Source: JASGIT01 sp047601665 (lineage in GTDB: Bacteria; Pseudomonadota; Gammaproteobacteria; Burkholderiales; Burkholderiaceae_C). Taken from it: a stretch of 64,000 nt of DNA. A program made the translations under genes and the position numbers. Where the stretch lies: contig JASGIT010000001.1 in the NCBI GenBank assembly GCA_047601665.1, positions 2,108,001-2,172,000 of the forward strand. The letters run 5' to 3'. The notes beneath the pieces were generated by a model. It saw nothing but the letters and a program-made list of their open reading frames with translations. It made no database searches and had not been told where the DNA came from. Positions 18,211-27,298 of the stretch are shown here, in pieces; the first letter of the stretch is position 1; every line of letters begins with the position of its first letter.

Positions 18211-18303
18211 CTTTCCTACTCCTGAGTTGTGGTTGAGGGAAGGGGGACTGTACCTGTCCCGCGTGCGCAATGGCCCTATCTGGAACTCGGGATAATCACC
18301 GGC

Positions 18304-19086
18304 ATGACATTTTTGGCCATCGACGTAGGCAACACCCGCCTCAAGTGGGCGCTGTACGACGCCCCGCGCCCCGGGGCCGCCGTGCTGGCGCATGGCGCCG
18401 AGTTCCTGGAGCAGATCGACCAACTGGCCGAAGACAACTGGGCCCAACTGGCGCACCTGCCCGCGCCCACGCGCATGTTGGGCTGCGTGGTGGCGGGCGA
18501 CGCCATCCGCCGCCGCGTGCAGCAGCAGATGGAGCTGTGGGACGTGACGCCGCAGTGGGTGGTCGCGTCCGCGCAGGAGGCGGGCCTCGTCAACGGCTAC
18601 GACCACCCCACGCGCCTGGGCGCGGACCGCTGGGTGGCCATGATCGGCGCGCGCCACCACATGCTGGCGCGCGGGCCGGCGCGGCCCATCGTCGTGGTGA
18701 TCGTGGGCACGGCGGTGACGGTGGAGGCGATCGACCACGAAGGCCGCTTCCTGGGCGGCCTGATCCTGCCCGGCCACGGCATCATGCTGCGCGCGCTCGA
18801 AACCGGCACCGCCGGGCTGCACGTGCCCACGGGCGAGGTGCGGCTGTTCCCCACCAACACCAGCGACGCGCTGACCAGCGGCGGCACCTACGCCATCGCG
18901 GGCGCGGTGGAGCGCATCTACCAGCACCTGGCGCAGCACACGGGCATGGAGCCGGTCTGCATGATGGCGGGCGGCGCGGGCTGGAAAATGGCCCCGAGCA
19001 TGACCCGCCCGTTCGAGCTGGTGGACAACCTGATCTTCGACGGCCTGCTGGAAATTGCTTCGCGCCGGTTTGCGCAAGCGGCTTAA
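18304..19086 (+). CDS. coaX: type III pantothenate kinase
   Basis: Catalyses the first step of coenzyme A synthesis, 260 residues. It has the ASKHA-fold phosphate loop AIDVGNTRLKWALYD at the N-terminus, GADRWVAMIGA in the middle and GTAVTVEAIDHEGRFLGG. The start at 18304 follows from conservation of the N-terminal strand; the frame extends 25 codons upstream without support. In many beta-proteobacteria coaX follows a birA-like gene, but here it stands alone between the LysM gene and a convergent repeat-protein gene, overlapping the latter's end by 4 bp. Confidence 0.93.
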   Translation: MTFLAIDVGNTRLKWALYDAPRPGAAVLAHGAEFLEQIDQLAEDNWAQLAHLPAPTRMLGCVVAGDAIRRRVQQQMELWDVTPQWVVASAQEAGLVNGYDHPTRLGADRWVAMIGARHHMLARGPARPIVVVIVGTAVTVEAIDHEGRFLGGLILPGHGIMLRALETGTAGLHVPTGEVRLFPTNTSDALTSGGTYAIAGAVERIYQHLAQHTGMEPVCMMAGGAGWKMAPSMTRPFELVDNLIFDGLLEIASRRFAQAA

Positions 19087-19856
19087 CCGTCCGCGAGTTC
19101 CGCCCGCGCCAGATCTACCTGCAACTGCTCCAGCGCATCCGCGGGCTCACACGCGGCGGCGCGCTCGTACAGGCGCGTGGCTTCGTCCGCCTGGGTGGGG
19201 CCTTCGAGCATCACCAGCGCATTGGCCTGCTCCATCAGCGCGATGGGCGAATCGGGCGCCAGCGCCAGCGCCTCGTCGAACAGCTTCAGCCCCACTTCCT
19301 TGCGCGCGCCGTAGGTCATGTGGCCGATCAGCGGGCCCACCTTGTCGATGACCTCGGCGTGGTAGGCGCCCAGCGCCAGCCGCGCATCCACATGCTGCGG
19401 CGCCAGGGCGATGGTGGCCTCCAGCGACTCCTTCACCTTGATCCCGAGCCCTTGCGCCAGCGCCCGCGCCACGCTGATGCCCTGGCTGTAGCGCGCCAGC
19501 GCGTAGCCGCGCCAGAACCAGGCGTTGGCGTTGCCGGGCTCGGCGCGCGTTTGCGCCTCGGCGCGCTCGGCCACCTGCAGGAACAGGTCGAAGCGGGTTG
19601 CCTCCCGGGGTTCGAGGTAGCAGGCGTAAATGGCCGTGGCCTTGTTGGCGGCCGTGACGCCCGCGCCGCCCGCAGCCAGCCCCTCGGCGGCGGCGCGCTC
19701 AAAGTCGCCCGCATGGAACAGCGCCCAGGCTTGCAGCACGGCAGGGTCCTGGGGACAGGGCTCGGCGTCGCAGCGGTGCAGGCGCGGCCAAGCGGCGCGG
19801 ATGTTCGCGGCATCGAAGCGGAACAGAGGGTGAGGGAAGGCAGTCCAGCGCGGCAT
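19083..19856 (-). CDS. TPR-like repeat protein of unknown function
   Basis: A 257-residue protein of helical repeats. Recognisable TPR-type elements include LQAWALFHAGDFERAAAEGL, NANAWFWRGYALARYSQ and ALAPDSPIALMEQANALVM. Two Cys in LHRCDAEPCP could form a disulfide or bind metal. The start at MPRWTAFPHPLFRFDAAN (19856) is preferred. The frame stays open to 20135, and an upstream start (ATG at 20087 or 20096) would add a hydrophobic stretch that could serve as a signal peptide, so export remains possible. It is divergent from rfbB. Function unknown. Confidence 0.65.
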   Translation of the reverse strand: MPRWTAFPHPLFRFDAANIRAAWPRLHRCDAEPCPQDPAVLQAWALFHAGDFERAAAEGLAAGGAGVTAANKATAIYACYLEPREATRFDLFLQVAERAEAQTRAEPGNANAWFWRGYALARYSQGISVARALAQGLGIKVKESLEATIALAPQHVDARLALGAYHAEVIDKVGPLIGHMTYGARKEVGLKLFDEALALAPDSPIALMEQANALVMLEGPTQADEATRLYERAAACEPADALEQLQVDLARAELADG

Positions 19857-20147
19857 GGGGACGGTGATCTTTTCGGGTGGGACTGACGTGTATTTGACGA
19901 TTACTCTACCCGAGGCGGGGTGCTGCAATGCAGCAAGGGATGCTCTGCACGAATCGAGCGGTAAGCGTGCGCTGCGGATCGGGGTGGGCTGCAAGGCGAA
20001 AAGCGCAGCCATAGCCATAGCTATTGCGAGCATTTTCAACGCCGCAGACCGCCCGAGTCCGCAGATGCACGCGGCGCGACGATTCATGAAGAGCATCTCG
20101 ATATGACCAATGGGATAATTCTCGATCCCATACATCTCCTATTTCCC
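19857..20147. other. intergenic region between the TPR-like gene and rfbB
   Basis: About 290 bp, less GC-rich than its flanks, and it must hold the promoter of the rfbBDAC-gsp supercluster. GATAAT at 20114-20119 is a -10-like hexamer close to the rfbB start, but no convincing -35 pairs with it. A CCATAG direct repeat (around 20011-20023) and a vague resemblance to the dispersed element are too weak to call. Confidence 0.4.
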
Positions 20148-21227
20148 ATGATTCTGGTCACCGGCGGCGCGGGCTTCATCGGCGCCAATTTCGTGCTCGA
20201 CTGGCTTGCCCAGTGCGACGAGCCCGTCGTCAACCTCGACAAGCTCACCTACGCGGGCAACCTGGGCAACCTCGCCAGCCTGCGGGGCGATGCGCGCCAC
20301 GTCTTCGTGCAGGGCGACATCGGCGACACCGCCTTGCTGGAGCGCCTGCTGGCCGAGCACCAGCCGCGCGCCGTGCTCAACTTCGCCGCCGAGTCGCACG
20401 TGGACCGCTCCATCCACGGCCCGGGCGAATTCATCCAGACCAACGTGGTCGGCACCTTCAGGCTTCTGGAGGCTGTACGCCAATACTGGCAAGCGCTGCC
20501 AGCTACAAAAAAAGAAGCATTCCGCTTCCTGCACGTGAGCACCGACGAGGTGTACGGTAGCCTGGCGCCCGCAGCCCCCGCCTTCACCGAAGACCACAAC
20601 TACGAGCCAAACAGCCCCTACAGCGCCAGCAAGGCCGCCAGCGACCACCTGGTGCGCGCCTGGCACCACACCTACGGCCTGCCCGTGCTCACCACCAACT
20701 GCAGCAACAACTACGGGCCGCTGCACTTCCCTGAAAAGCTCATCCCGCTGATGATCGTCAACGCCCTCGCGGGCAAGCCCCTGCCCGTGTACGGCGACGG
20801 TATGCAGGTGCGCGACTGGCTCTACGTGCGCGACCATTGCAGCGCCATCCGCCGCGTGCTGGAGTCCGGCACGCTGGGCGAGACCTACAACGTCGGCGGC
20901 TGGAACGAGAAGGCCAACATCGACATCGTCAAAACCGTCTGCGCCCTGCTCGACGCGATGCGCCCCCGCGCCGACGGCCAAAGCTACGCCGCGCAGATCA
21001 GCTACGTGAAAGACCGCCCCGGCCACGACCGCCGCTACGCTATCGACGCGCGCAAGCTCGAACGCGAACTCGGCTGGAAGCCCGCCGAGACCTTCGACAC
21101 CGGCATCCGCAAGACCGTGCAGTGGTACCTGGACAACCCCGAATGGGTGGCCCAGGTGCAAAGCGGCGCGTACCGCGAGTGGGTGGCCCAGCAGTACCAG
21201 GGCCAGAACGAGGGCGTGGGCGCATGA
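20148..21227 (+). CDS. rfbB: dTDP-glucose 4,6-dehydratase
   Basis: Second enzyme of dTDP-L-rhamnose synthesis, 359 residues, an extended short-chain dehydrogenase. The NAD-binding motif is TGGAGFIGANF; the catalytic Thr-Asp-Glu appear in HVSTDEVYG and Tyr/Lys in YSASKAAS. ATG at 20148 is preferred because it begins directly at MILVTGGAG; 15 extra upstream codons are possible. Residues about 114-124 (QALPATKKEAF) are encoded by DNA closely resembling the dispersed element, yet the protein aligns with E. coli RfbB without a gap there. It is the first gene of rfbBDAC and overlaps rfbD by 4 bp. Confidence 0.96.
   Translation: MILVTGGAGFIGANFVLDWLAQCDEPVVNLDKLTYAGNLGNLASLRGDARHVFVQGDIGDTALLERLLAEHQPRAVLNFAAESHVDRSIHGPGEFIQTNVVGTFRLLEAVRQYWQALPATKKEAFRFLHVSTDEVYGSLAPAAPAFTEDHNYEPNSPYSASKAASDHLVRAWHHTYGLPVLTTNCSNNYGPLHFPEKLIPLMIVNALAGKPLPVYGDGMQVRDWLYVRDHCSAIRRVLESGTLGETYNVGGWNEKANIDIVKTVCALLDAMRPRADGQSYAAQISYVKDRPGHDRRYAIDARKLERELGWKPAETFDTGIRKTVQWYLDNPEWVAQVQSGAYREWVAQQYQGQNEGVGA
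20490..20519 (+). repeat. dispersed element-like tract D, inside rfbB
   Basis: CAAGCGCTGCCAGCTACAAA followed by an A-rich tail and GAAGCA: the right half of the element with two changes. It is conspicuously AT-rich in a GC-rich gene. Confidence 0.55.
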
Positions 21228-22114
21228 ACATCCTGCTTTTCGGCAAAAGCGGCCAGGTCGGCTGGGAACTGCAACGCAGCCTTGCCGTGCTGGGCAACGT
21301 CACGGCCCTCGACTTCGACAGCGCCGAGCACTGTGGCGACTTCAGCAACCCCGCCGGCATTGCCGACACCGTGCGCGCCCTGCGCCCCAACGTGATCGTG
21401 AACGCCGCCGCCCACACCGCCGTGGACAAGGCCGAGAGCGAGCCCGACTTCGCCCGCACCCTCAATGCCACCACCCCCGGCGTGCTGGCCGAAGAAGCCG
21501 CGCGCCTGGGCGCGTGGCTCATGCACTACAGCACCGACTACGTGTTCGACGGCAGCGGCACCGCGCCGTGGAAAGAGGGCGACGCCACCGGGCCGCTCTC
21601 CGTCTACGGCCGCACCAAGCTCGAAGGCGAGCAGGCCATCCAGCAATCGGGCTGCCGGCACCTCATCCTGCGCACCAGCTGGGTCTACGCCGCGCGCGGC
21701 GGCAACTTCGCCAAGACCATGCTGCGGCTGGCGCAGGAGCGCGAGCGCCTCACCGTCATCGACGACCAGTGGGGCGCGCCCACCGGCGCCGACCTGCTGG
21801 CCGACGTGACCGCCCACGCCATCCGCCACCTGCAAACGCGCCCGCAGGACGGCGGCCTGTACCACTGCGTGGCCGCTGGCGAAACCAACTGGAATTTGTA
21901 CGCAAAATACGTGCTAGCCCAGGCGCAGCAAGCGCAAGCAGCTATCAAAATAAAAGCAACCGAAGTGGCCCCCGTGCCCACCAGCGCCTTCCCCACCCCC
22001 GCGCAGCGGCCGCACAACTCGCGGCTCGACACGCGCAAACTGCAATCCACCTTCGGCCTCGCGCTGCCGCACTGGCAGCAGGGCGTGGCCCGCATGTTGA
22101 ACGAAATCCTATGA
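21224..22114 (+). CDS. rfbD: dTDP-4-dehydrorhamnose reductase
   Basis: Final, NADPH-dependent step of dTDP-L-rhamnose synthesis, 296 residues. N-terminal Rossmann loop LLFGKSGQVGWEL; YSTDYVFDG and YGRTKLEGE carry the active-site Thr/Tyr/Lys. Near the C-terminus, residues about 228-245 (VLAQAQQAQAAIKIKA) come from a repeat copy, just before the conserved PTSAFPTPAQRPHNSRL. The start overlaps the rfbB stop (ATGA) and the stop overlaps the rfbA start the same way, indicating translational coupling. Confidence 0.96.
   Translation: MNILLFGKSGQVGWELQRSLAVLGNVTALDFDSAEHCGDFSNPAGIADTVRALRPNVIVNAAAHTAVDKAESEPDFARTLNATTPGVLAEEAARLGAWLMHYSTDYVFDGSGTAPWKEGDATGPLSVYGRTKLEGEQAIQQSGCRHLILRTSWVYAARGGNFAKTMLRLAQERERLTVIDDQWGAPTGADLLADVTAHAIRHLQTRPQDGGLYHCVAAGETNWNLYAKYVLAQAQQAQAAIKIKATEVAPVPTSAFPTPAQRPHNSRLDTRKLQSTFGLALPHWQQGVARMLNEIL
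21908..21958 (+). repeat. dispersed ~50-bp element, copy E, inside rfbD
   Basis: GTGCTAGCCCAGGCGCAGCA, then AGCGCAAGCAGCTATCAAAA and a tail AAAAGC. It is read in the same frame as the lnt and glyS copies. Confidence 0.75.
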
Positions 22115-23001
22115 CCACCTTGGCACGCAAAGGCATCATCCTCGCGGGCGGCTCCGGTACCCGCCTGCACCCGGCCACGCTGGCCATCAGCAAGCAACTG
22201 CTGCCGGTGTACGACAAGCCCATGATCTACTACCCGCTGAGCACCCTGATGCTCGCGGGCATCCGCGACATCCTCGTCATCAGCACCCCGCAGGACACCC
22301 CGCGCTTCGAGCAACTGCTGGGCGACGGCGGCCAATGGGGCCTGAACCTGCACTACGCCGTGCAGCCCAGCCCCGACGGGCTGGCGCAGGCCTTCCTCAT
22401 CGGCGAGCAGTTCTTGAACGGCGCCCCCAGCGCCCTGGTGCTGGGCGACAACATCTACTACGGCCACGACTTCCACGAACTGCTCGCCAGCGCCCGGGCG
22501 CGCGAGCAGGGGGCCAGCGTCTTCGCCTACCACGTGCACGACCCCGAGCGCTACGGCGTGGCCGAGTTCGACCAGGCGGGCAAAGTCCTTTCGCTCGAAG
22601 AAAAGCCCAAGGTCCCCAAAAGCAACTACGCCGTCACCGGCCTGTACTTCTACGACCACCAGGCCGTCGAATTCGCCAAGCGCCTGGAGCCCTCGCCGCG
22701 CGGTGAACTCGAAATCACCGACCTCAACCGCCTGTACCTCGAACAAGGCCAGTTGAACGTCGAAATCATGGGCCGCGGCTACGCCTGGCTCGATACCGGC
22801 ACGCACGACAGCCTGCTCGAAGCGGGCCAGTTCATCGCCACGCTGGAACACCGCCAGGGCCTCAAGATCGCCTGCCCCGAAGAAATCGCCTGGCGCCATG
22901 GCTGGATCGACAGCGCTCAGCTGGAGCGCCTCGCCCAGCCCCTGTCCAAGAACGGCTACGGCCAATATCTCCAGCGCCTGTTGAAAGAAAAGGTGTACTG
23001 A
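22111..23001 (+). CDS. rfbA: glucose-1-phosphate thymidylyltransferase
   Basis: First enzyme of the dTDP-rhamnose pathway (dTTP + Glc-1-P), 296 residues. The nucleotidyltransferase signature GIILAGGSGTRLHPAT and the conserved KPMIYYPLSTLMLAGI, VLGDNIYYGHD and WLDTGTHDSLLEA are present. It overlaps rfbD by 4 bp and is followed by rfbC after 2 bp. The pathway is feedback-inhibited by dTDP-rhamnose at this enzyme in other bacteria. Confidence 0.97.
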   Translation: MTTLARKGIILAGGSGTRLHPATLAISKQLLPVYDKPMIYYPLSTLMLAGIRDILVISTPQDTPRFEQLLGDGGQWGLNLHYAVQPSPDGLAQAFLIGEQFLNGAPSALVLGDNIYYGHDFHELLASARAREQGASVFAYHVHDPERYGVAEFDQAGKVLSLEEKPKVPKSNYAVTGLYFYDHQAVEFAKRLEPSPRGELEITDLNRLYLEQGQLNVEIMGRGYAWLDTGTHDSLLEAGQFIATLEHRQGLKIACPEEIAWRHGWIDSAQLERLAQPLSKNGYGQYLQRLLKEKVY

Positions 23002-23003
23002 CC

Positions 23004-23546
23004 ATGCAAGCCACCCGCCTCGCCATCCCCGACGTGGTGCTGCTCGAACCCAAGGTCTTCGGCGACGCCCGCGGCTTCTTCTTCGAGAGCTTCAACCAGC
23101 AAGCCTTCAACCAGGCCACAGGTACCAACCACCAGTTCGTGCAGGACAACCACAGCCGCAGCGCCCAGGGCGTGCTGCGCGGCCTGCACTACCAGATCCA
23201 GCAGCCCCAGGGCAAGCTGGTGCGCGTGGTGCGCGGCAAGGTGTTCGACGTGGCCGTCGACATCCGCAAAGACTCGCCCACCTTCGGCCAATGGGTGGGT
23301 GCCGAACTGAGCGAAGACAACCATCACCAGCTCTGGGTGCCCCCCGGCTTCGCCCACGGCTTCGTGGTGCTCAGCGAAACGGCGGACTTCCTCTACAAAA
23401 CCACCGATTACTACGCGCCCCAGCATGAGCGCTGCATCGCCTGGAACGACCCGCAGCTCGCCATCGACTGGCGCTACGCGGGCGAACCCCAACTCTCCGC
23501 CAAAGACCGGGCCGGGCGCGCCTTCGCCGAAGCCGATCTGCCTTGA
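23004..23546 (+). CDS. rfbC: dTDP-4-dehydrorhamnose 3,5-epimerase
   Basis: Epimerase of the dTDP-rhamnose pathway, 180 residues, cupin fold. Active-site His in GVLRGLHYQIQQPQGK, with the RGFFFESFN opening and WVPPGFAHGFVVLSE block. It completes the set of four enzymes, so the organism can make dTDP-L-rhamnose from this cluster alone. The last four bases overlap the TTG start of the next glycosyltransferase. Confidence 0.97.
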   Translation: MQATRLAIPDVVLLEPKVFGDARGFFFESFNQQAFNQATGTNHQFVQDNHSRSAQGVLRGLHYQIQQPQGKLVRVVRGKVFDVAVDIRKDSPTFGQWVGAELSEDNHHQLWVPPGFAHGFVVLSETADFLYKTTDYYAPQHERCIAWNDPQLAIDWRYAGEPQLSAKDRAGRAFAEADLP

Positions 23547-24664
23547 CGCCACCGACATCGACATTGCGCATCGCCATCCTGGGCACCCGCGGCATCCCCG
23601 CCAACTACGGCGGCTTTGAAACCTTCGCCGAACAGCTCGCCACCCGACTGGCCGCACGCGGCCACGACGTGACCGTCTACGCTGAGGCCGACGGCGCGCC
23701 GCCCGCCGACACCCATTACCGCGGCGTGCGCGTGCGCTACCGCCGCCGCCCGCACTGGGGGCCCGCATCCGTGCTGGCCTACGACTGCGCCTGCCTGCGG
23801 GACGCGCGCCGGGGCTACGACCTCGTCTACATGCTGGGCTACGGGGCCGCCTGGGCCTGCTGGTGGCCGCGCGCCTTCGGTACCCCCGTGTGGATCAATG
23901 TCGATGGCCTGGAATGGGCGCGCAGCAAATGGAGCGCCCCGGCGCGCCTGTACCTGCGCGCCATGGAGTGGGTGGCCAGCCGCACCGCCACGCGCCTGAT
24001 CGCCGACGCCGAGGCCATCGCCCGGCGCTTCCAGGCCAAGTACCCGCACGGCGCGCCCAGCCACTGCATCGCGTACGGGGCCGACCTCGTGCACACCGCC
24101 CCGGCGCTGCTGCCGCAATGGAACCTGGAGCCCGGCCGCTACCTGCTCGTGGTGGCCCGCCCCGAACCCGAAAACCACATCCTCGAAATCATCCAGGGCA
24201 CCATGCTGCACGGCGGCGACTGGCCGCTGGTGGTGGTGGGCAACGTGACCGGCGCCACGCCCTACCAGCAACATCTGCTCGCGCTGGCGGGCGACCAGGT
24301 GCGCTTCCTCGGCGGCATCTACGACATGGCCCAGTTGCAGAGCCTGCGCCTGCACGCCGCCGCTTACCTGCACGGCCACTCCGTGGGCGGTACCAACCCC
24401 TCGCTGCTCGAAGCGCTGGCGGCAGGCAACTGGGTGATCGCGCACGACAACCCCTACAACCGCGAAGTCGCCCGCGACGCCGCCGCCTATTTCGCCACCC
24501 CCGAGCAACTGGCCGAACGGCTGGACGACTGGGCCCGCATGGCCGACGCCGAGCGCTCCGAACGCAGCCGCCGCGCCCGCCAGATCGTGGCCGACCATTA
24601 CACCTGGGACGGCATCACCGACCAGTACGAGGCGCTCATGCGCACAGAGGCGGCGCATGGCTGA
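23543..24664 (+). CDS. glycosyltransferase with DUF1972 and GT4-type C-terminal domain, probable rhamnosyltransferase
   Basis: GT-B enzyme of 373 residues. The N-terminal DUF1972 block is RIAILGTRGIPANYGGFETF, as in Streptococcus Cps2T/WchF, a beta-1,4-rhamnosyltransferase. The C-terminal GT4 half contains GGTNPSLLEALAAGNWVI. The likely start is TTG at 23543, which overlaps the rfbC stop as TTGA, mirroring the ATGA overlaps of the operon; no in-frame ATG lies before the conserved strand. The context next to rfbBDAC supports a rhamnose donor, but the acceptor is unknown. It overlaps the next glycosyltransferase by 8 bp. Confidence 0.85.
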   Translation: MTPPTSTLRIAILGTRGIPANYGGFETFAEQLATRLAARGHDVTVYAEADGAPPADTHYRGVRVRYRRRPHWGPASVLAYDCACLRDARRGYDLVYMLGYGAAWACWWPRAFGTPVWINVDGLEWARSKWSAPARLYLRAMEWVASRTATRLIADAEAIARRFQAKYPHGAPSHCIAYGADLVHTAPALLPQWNLEPGRYLLVVARPEPENHILEIIQGTMLHGGDWPLVVVGNVTGATPYQQHLLALAGDQVRFLGGIYDMAQLQSLRLHAAAYLHGHSVGGTNPSLLEALAAGNWVIAHDNPYNREVARDAAAYFATPEQLAERLDDWARMADAERSERSRRARQIVADHYTWDGITDQYEALMRTEAAHG

Positions 24665-25571
24665 GGCGGGCGCCCAAGTCTTCGCCGTCGTCGTGTCCTA
24701 CCGCAGCGACCCGCAGCGCCTGGTGCAGCAGTTCGACCGCCTGCTGCAGCAAGTTACCGCCATCGTGTGGGTGGACAACGCCTCTCCCGCATCGTTGCAG
24801 CAACTGCTGCCGCGCTGGGCCGCACAGCCTGTCCACGCGATCTGGCTGCCCGAGAACCAGGGCATAGCCGCCGCGCAGAACCGGGGCATGGAGCGCGCCC
24901 TGGCGCTGGGCGCCACCCACGTGCTGCTGATGGACGACGACAGCCTGCCCGACCGCGGCATGGTGCCGCGCCTGCTGGCCGCGCTGGACGCGCACCCGCA
25001 GGCGGCGGCGGCGGGCGCACACCATGCCGACCCGCGCAGGCAGGCCGAACGCACCCCGTTCAGCAAGATCGTGGATGGGCGCCTGCGGTGGCTCCCCTGC
25101 GACGACCCCCGGCAAGTCTGGGAGGTGGACCATGTGATCGCCTCCGGCTGCCTCATCCCCAGCCAGGTGCTGCAGGCCATAGGCGCCATGCGCGAGGACT
25201 TCTTCATCGACTGGGTAGACATTGAGTGGTGCCTGCGCGCCCGGGACCATGGCTATCGCATCTACGGCGTCTGCGGCGCGCTACTGGAGCACACCCTGGG
25301 TGGCAAGGTCGTGCGCGTGCTGGGCCGTGAAATCCCGTGGCACGCCCCGTGGCGGCACTACTACCAGGCCCGCAATTTCGTGCTGATGCTGCGTGCCCGC
25401 CGAATGGACAAGGCCGCCAAGGTCCACATGGCGCGCCTGCAGCTGAAGCGCTTCCTCGTGTTCTCCGCCCTGGTTCCTGGCCGGTGGCAATACTTCAAAA
25501 TGTGGATACGCGGGCTCTGGCACGGCTGCCTGGGGCGTTCCGGGCCGGTGGTGCGCCCTGGGAGTAGGTAA
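24657..25571 (+). CDS. family 2 glycosyltransferase, rhamnosyltransferase-like
   Basis: GT-A enzyme of 304 residues resembling RfbF/RfbN/WbbL rhamnosyltransferases. The opening FAVVVSYRSDPQ, the DNAS loop and the DxD-type MDDDSLP are visible, as is FIDWVDIEWCLRARDHGYRI, the conserved acceptor-side block of this group. A weakly hydrophobic C-terminal region (about 230-290) may touch the membrane. It ends only 8 bp before gspE, so the polysaccharide genes and the secretion operon are probably one transcript. Confidence 0.87.
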   Translation: MAEAGAQVFAVVVSYRSDPQRLVQQFDRLLQQVTAIVWVDNASPASLQQLLPRWAAQPVHAIWLPENQGIAAAQNRGMERALALGATHVLLMDDDSLPDRGMVPRLLAALDAHPQAAAAGAHHADPRRQAERTPFSKIVDGRLRWLPCDDPRQVWEVDHVIASGCLIPSQVLQAIGAMREDFFIDWVDIEWCLRARDHGYRIYGVCGALLEHTLGGKVVRVLGREIPWHAPWRHYYQARNFVLMLRARRMDKAAKVHMARLQLKRFLVFSALVPGRWQYFKMWIRGLWHGCLGRSGPVVRPGSR

Positions 25572-25579
25572 ATACCAAG

Positions 25580-27298
25580 ATGAACATAGACAGCATGAAT
25601 GCACTGAACGCGCCCCCGAAGCTGGGCGAAATCCTGGTGGCCGAGCAAAAACTCTCCCGCAACGACCTGGAACGCGCCCTTGAAGTGCAGCGCTCCATGG
25701 GCGGGCGGCTCGGGCGGCTGCTCGTCAACCTGGGCGTGGTGTCCGAGGCGGACGTCTACGCCGCCCTCTCGCGCCAGTCCGGCCTGCCCCTGGTGCGTAC
25801 CGAGGCCTTCCCGCAGGAGCGGCCGGACACCGCGCGGCTCAACACCAGCTTTCTGCTGGCCAACCACCTGCTGCCCCTGGGCTCCACGGACGGGCCGGAG
25901 GAGGGCGCCGAAGCCCCCGTGCCCGCCTTCGTCTCGCCCGACCCGCAAAGCCCGACGCTGCAAAGCGCCCTGCGCCTGGTATTCGGCCAGGTGCCCCGGC
26001 TCTGCTTCGGGCTCGAATCCGAAATCGACGCCCGGCTGAACGAGTGGTACCTGCAAGACGAGTCCGAGGGCGACGACGCGGGCGGCGAGCCGTTCGAGGC
26101 GTCCGAATTCATCGAACACCTGCGTGACATGGCCTCCGAGGCCCCCATCATCCAGCGCGTCAACCAGATCCTCGCGCAGGCCGTGGCCGCCCAGTCGTCC
26201 GACATCCACATCGAAACGTATGAGGAAAAATCCGTCGTGCGCATCCGCGTCGATGGCGAAATCTTCCCCATCGACGAAATCGACAACAAGGACGCGCCCG
26301 CCGTCGTCTCGCGCATCAAGATTCTTTCGCAGCTCGACATCGCCGAGCGCCGGATGCCACAGGACGGCCGCACCAAGATCCGCGTGCACGGCAAGGAAAT
26401 GGACGTGCGCGTCTCCACCGTGCCCACCGCTTTCGGCGAATCCGTGGTGCTGCGCCTGCTCGAAAAAAACTTCGACCTGCTCTCGCTCGAAAGCCTGAAC
26501 TTCACCCCGCCCACGCTGCGCACCATGCGCGAACTGCTGGCCATCCCGCACGGCATCTTCCTGGTGACCGGACCCACCGGCTCGGGCAAATCCACCACGC
26601 TCTACGCCTCCATGCAGGAGCTGGAAGGCCAGAACCTCAAGATCCTCACCGTCGAAGACCCGGTCGAATACCGCCTGCAATGGCTCAACCAGGTGCAGGT
26701 GCAGCCGCAGATCGGCCTCACCTTCGCCAAGGTGCTGCGCTCCTTCCTGCGCCAGGACCCGGACGTCATCATGATCGGTGAAATGCGCGACGGCGAAACC
26801 GCCGAGATCGCCGTGCAGGCCGCGCTCACGGGCCACCTGGTGCTGTCCACCCTGCACACCAACAGCGCCATGGGCGCCATCGTGCGCCTGATCAACATGG
26901 GCGTGGAGCCCTACCTCATCACCGCCTCCGTCGTCGGCGTGCTCGCCCAGCGCCTGGTGCGCAAGCTCTGCGGCGAATGCAAGACGCCCATGACGCCCGA
27001 CCAGGCCCAGGCCGCCGCCAAATCCCTGGGCGTGCCGCTGCAAGAGCCGGCCACCCTCTACCGCCCCGTGGGCTGCCCCAACTGCCGTGGCACGGGCTAC
27101 CGGGGCCGCGTCGCCGTACACGAATTGATGCTATTGACGGAAGAAGTCAAGAAACGGGTGCTCGATCGGGGAACGGAGGTAACAGGTATCGACAGCGCCT
27201 ACGTCGGCGGGAACTTGCTGCAAGATGGCGCCACCAAGGTCTTCCAAGGCCTGACGACGGCAGAAGAAGTGCTGCGCGTGGCCCGCCAAAATGACTGA
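25580..27298 (+). CDS. gspE: type II secretion system ATPase GspE
   Basis: Cytoplasmic hexameric ATPase that drives the secretion pseudopilus, 572 residues. The N-terminal GspE/MshEN domain spans about 15-130. The catalytic half has Walker A GPTGSGKST at residue 331, the Asp box LTVEDPVEYRL, Walker B MIGEMRDGETAEIAV and the His box LVLSTLHTN. The zinc-binding tetracysteine motif is CGEC (about 462) and CPNC (about 498). First gene of the gsp operon, overlapping gspF by 8 bp. The gene order E-F-G-H-I-J-K-L-M-N-D matches the Xanthomonas xps system. Confidence 0.95.
   Translation: MNIDSMNALNAPPKLGEILVAEQKLSRNDLERALEVQRSMGGRLGRLLVNLGVVSEADVYAALSRQSGLPLVRTEAFPQERPDTARLNTSFLLANHLLPLGSTDGPEEGAEAPVPAFVSPDPQSPTLQSALRLVFGQVPRLCFGLESEIDARLNEWYLQDESEGDDAGGEPFEASEFIEHLRDMASEAPIIQRVNQILAQAVAAQSSDIHIETYEEKSVVRIRVDGEIFPIDEIDNKDAPAVVSRIKILSQLDIAERRMPQDGRTKIRVHGKEMDVRVSTVPTAFGESVVLRLLEKNFDLLSLESLNFTPPTLRTMRELLAIPHGIFLVTGPTGSGKSTTLYASMQELEGQNLKILTVEDPVEYRLQWLNQVQVQPQIGLTFAKVLRSFLRQDPDVIMIGEMRDGETAEIAVQAALTGHLVLSTLHTNSAMGAIVRLINMGVEPYLITASVVGVLAQRLVRKLCGECKTPMTPDQAQAAAKSLGVPLQEPATLYRPVGCPNCRGTGYRGRVAVHELMLLTEEVKKRVLDRGTEVTGIDSAYVGGNLLQDGATKVFQGLTTAEEVLRVARQND

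Noticed and set aside
20005..20030. AAAAGCGCAGCCATAGC... tract resembling the element before rfbB
   Set aside because: Too few matching positions and a simple CCATAG repeat explains most of it.
19857..20135. N-terminal extension of the TPR-like protein with a hydrophobic stretch
   Set aside because: Kept only as an alternative start: the extension has poor coding character and would occupy the whole rfbB promoter region.
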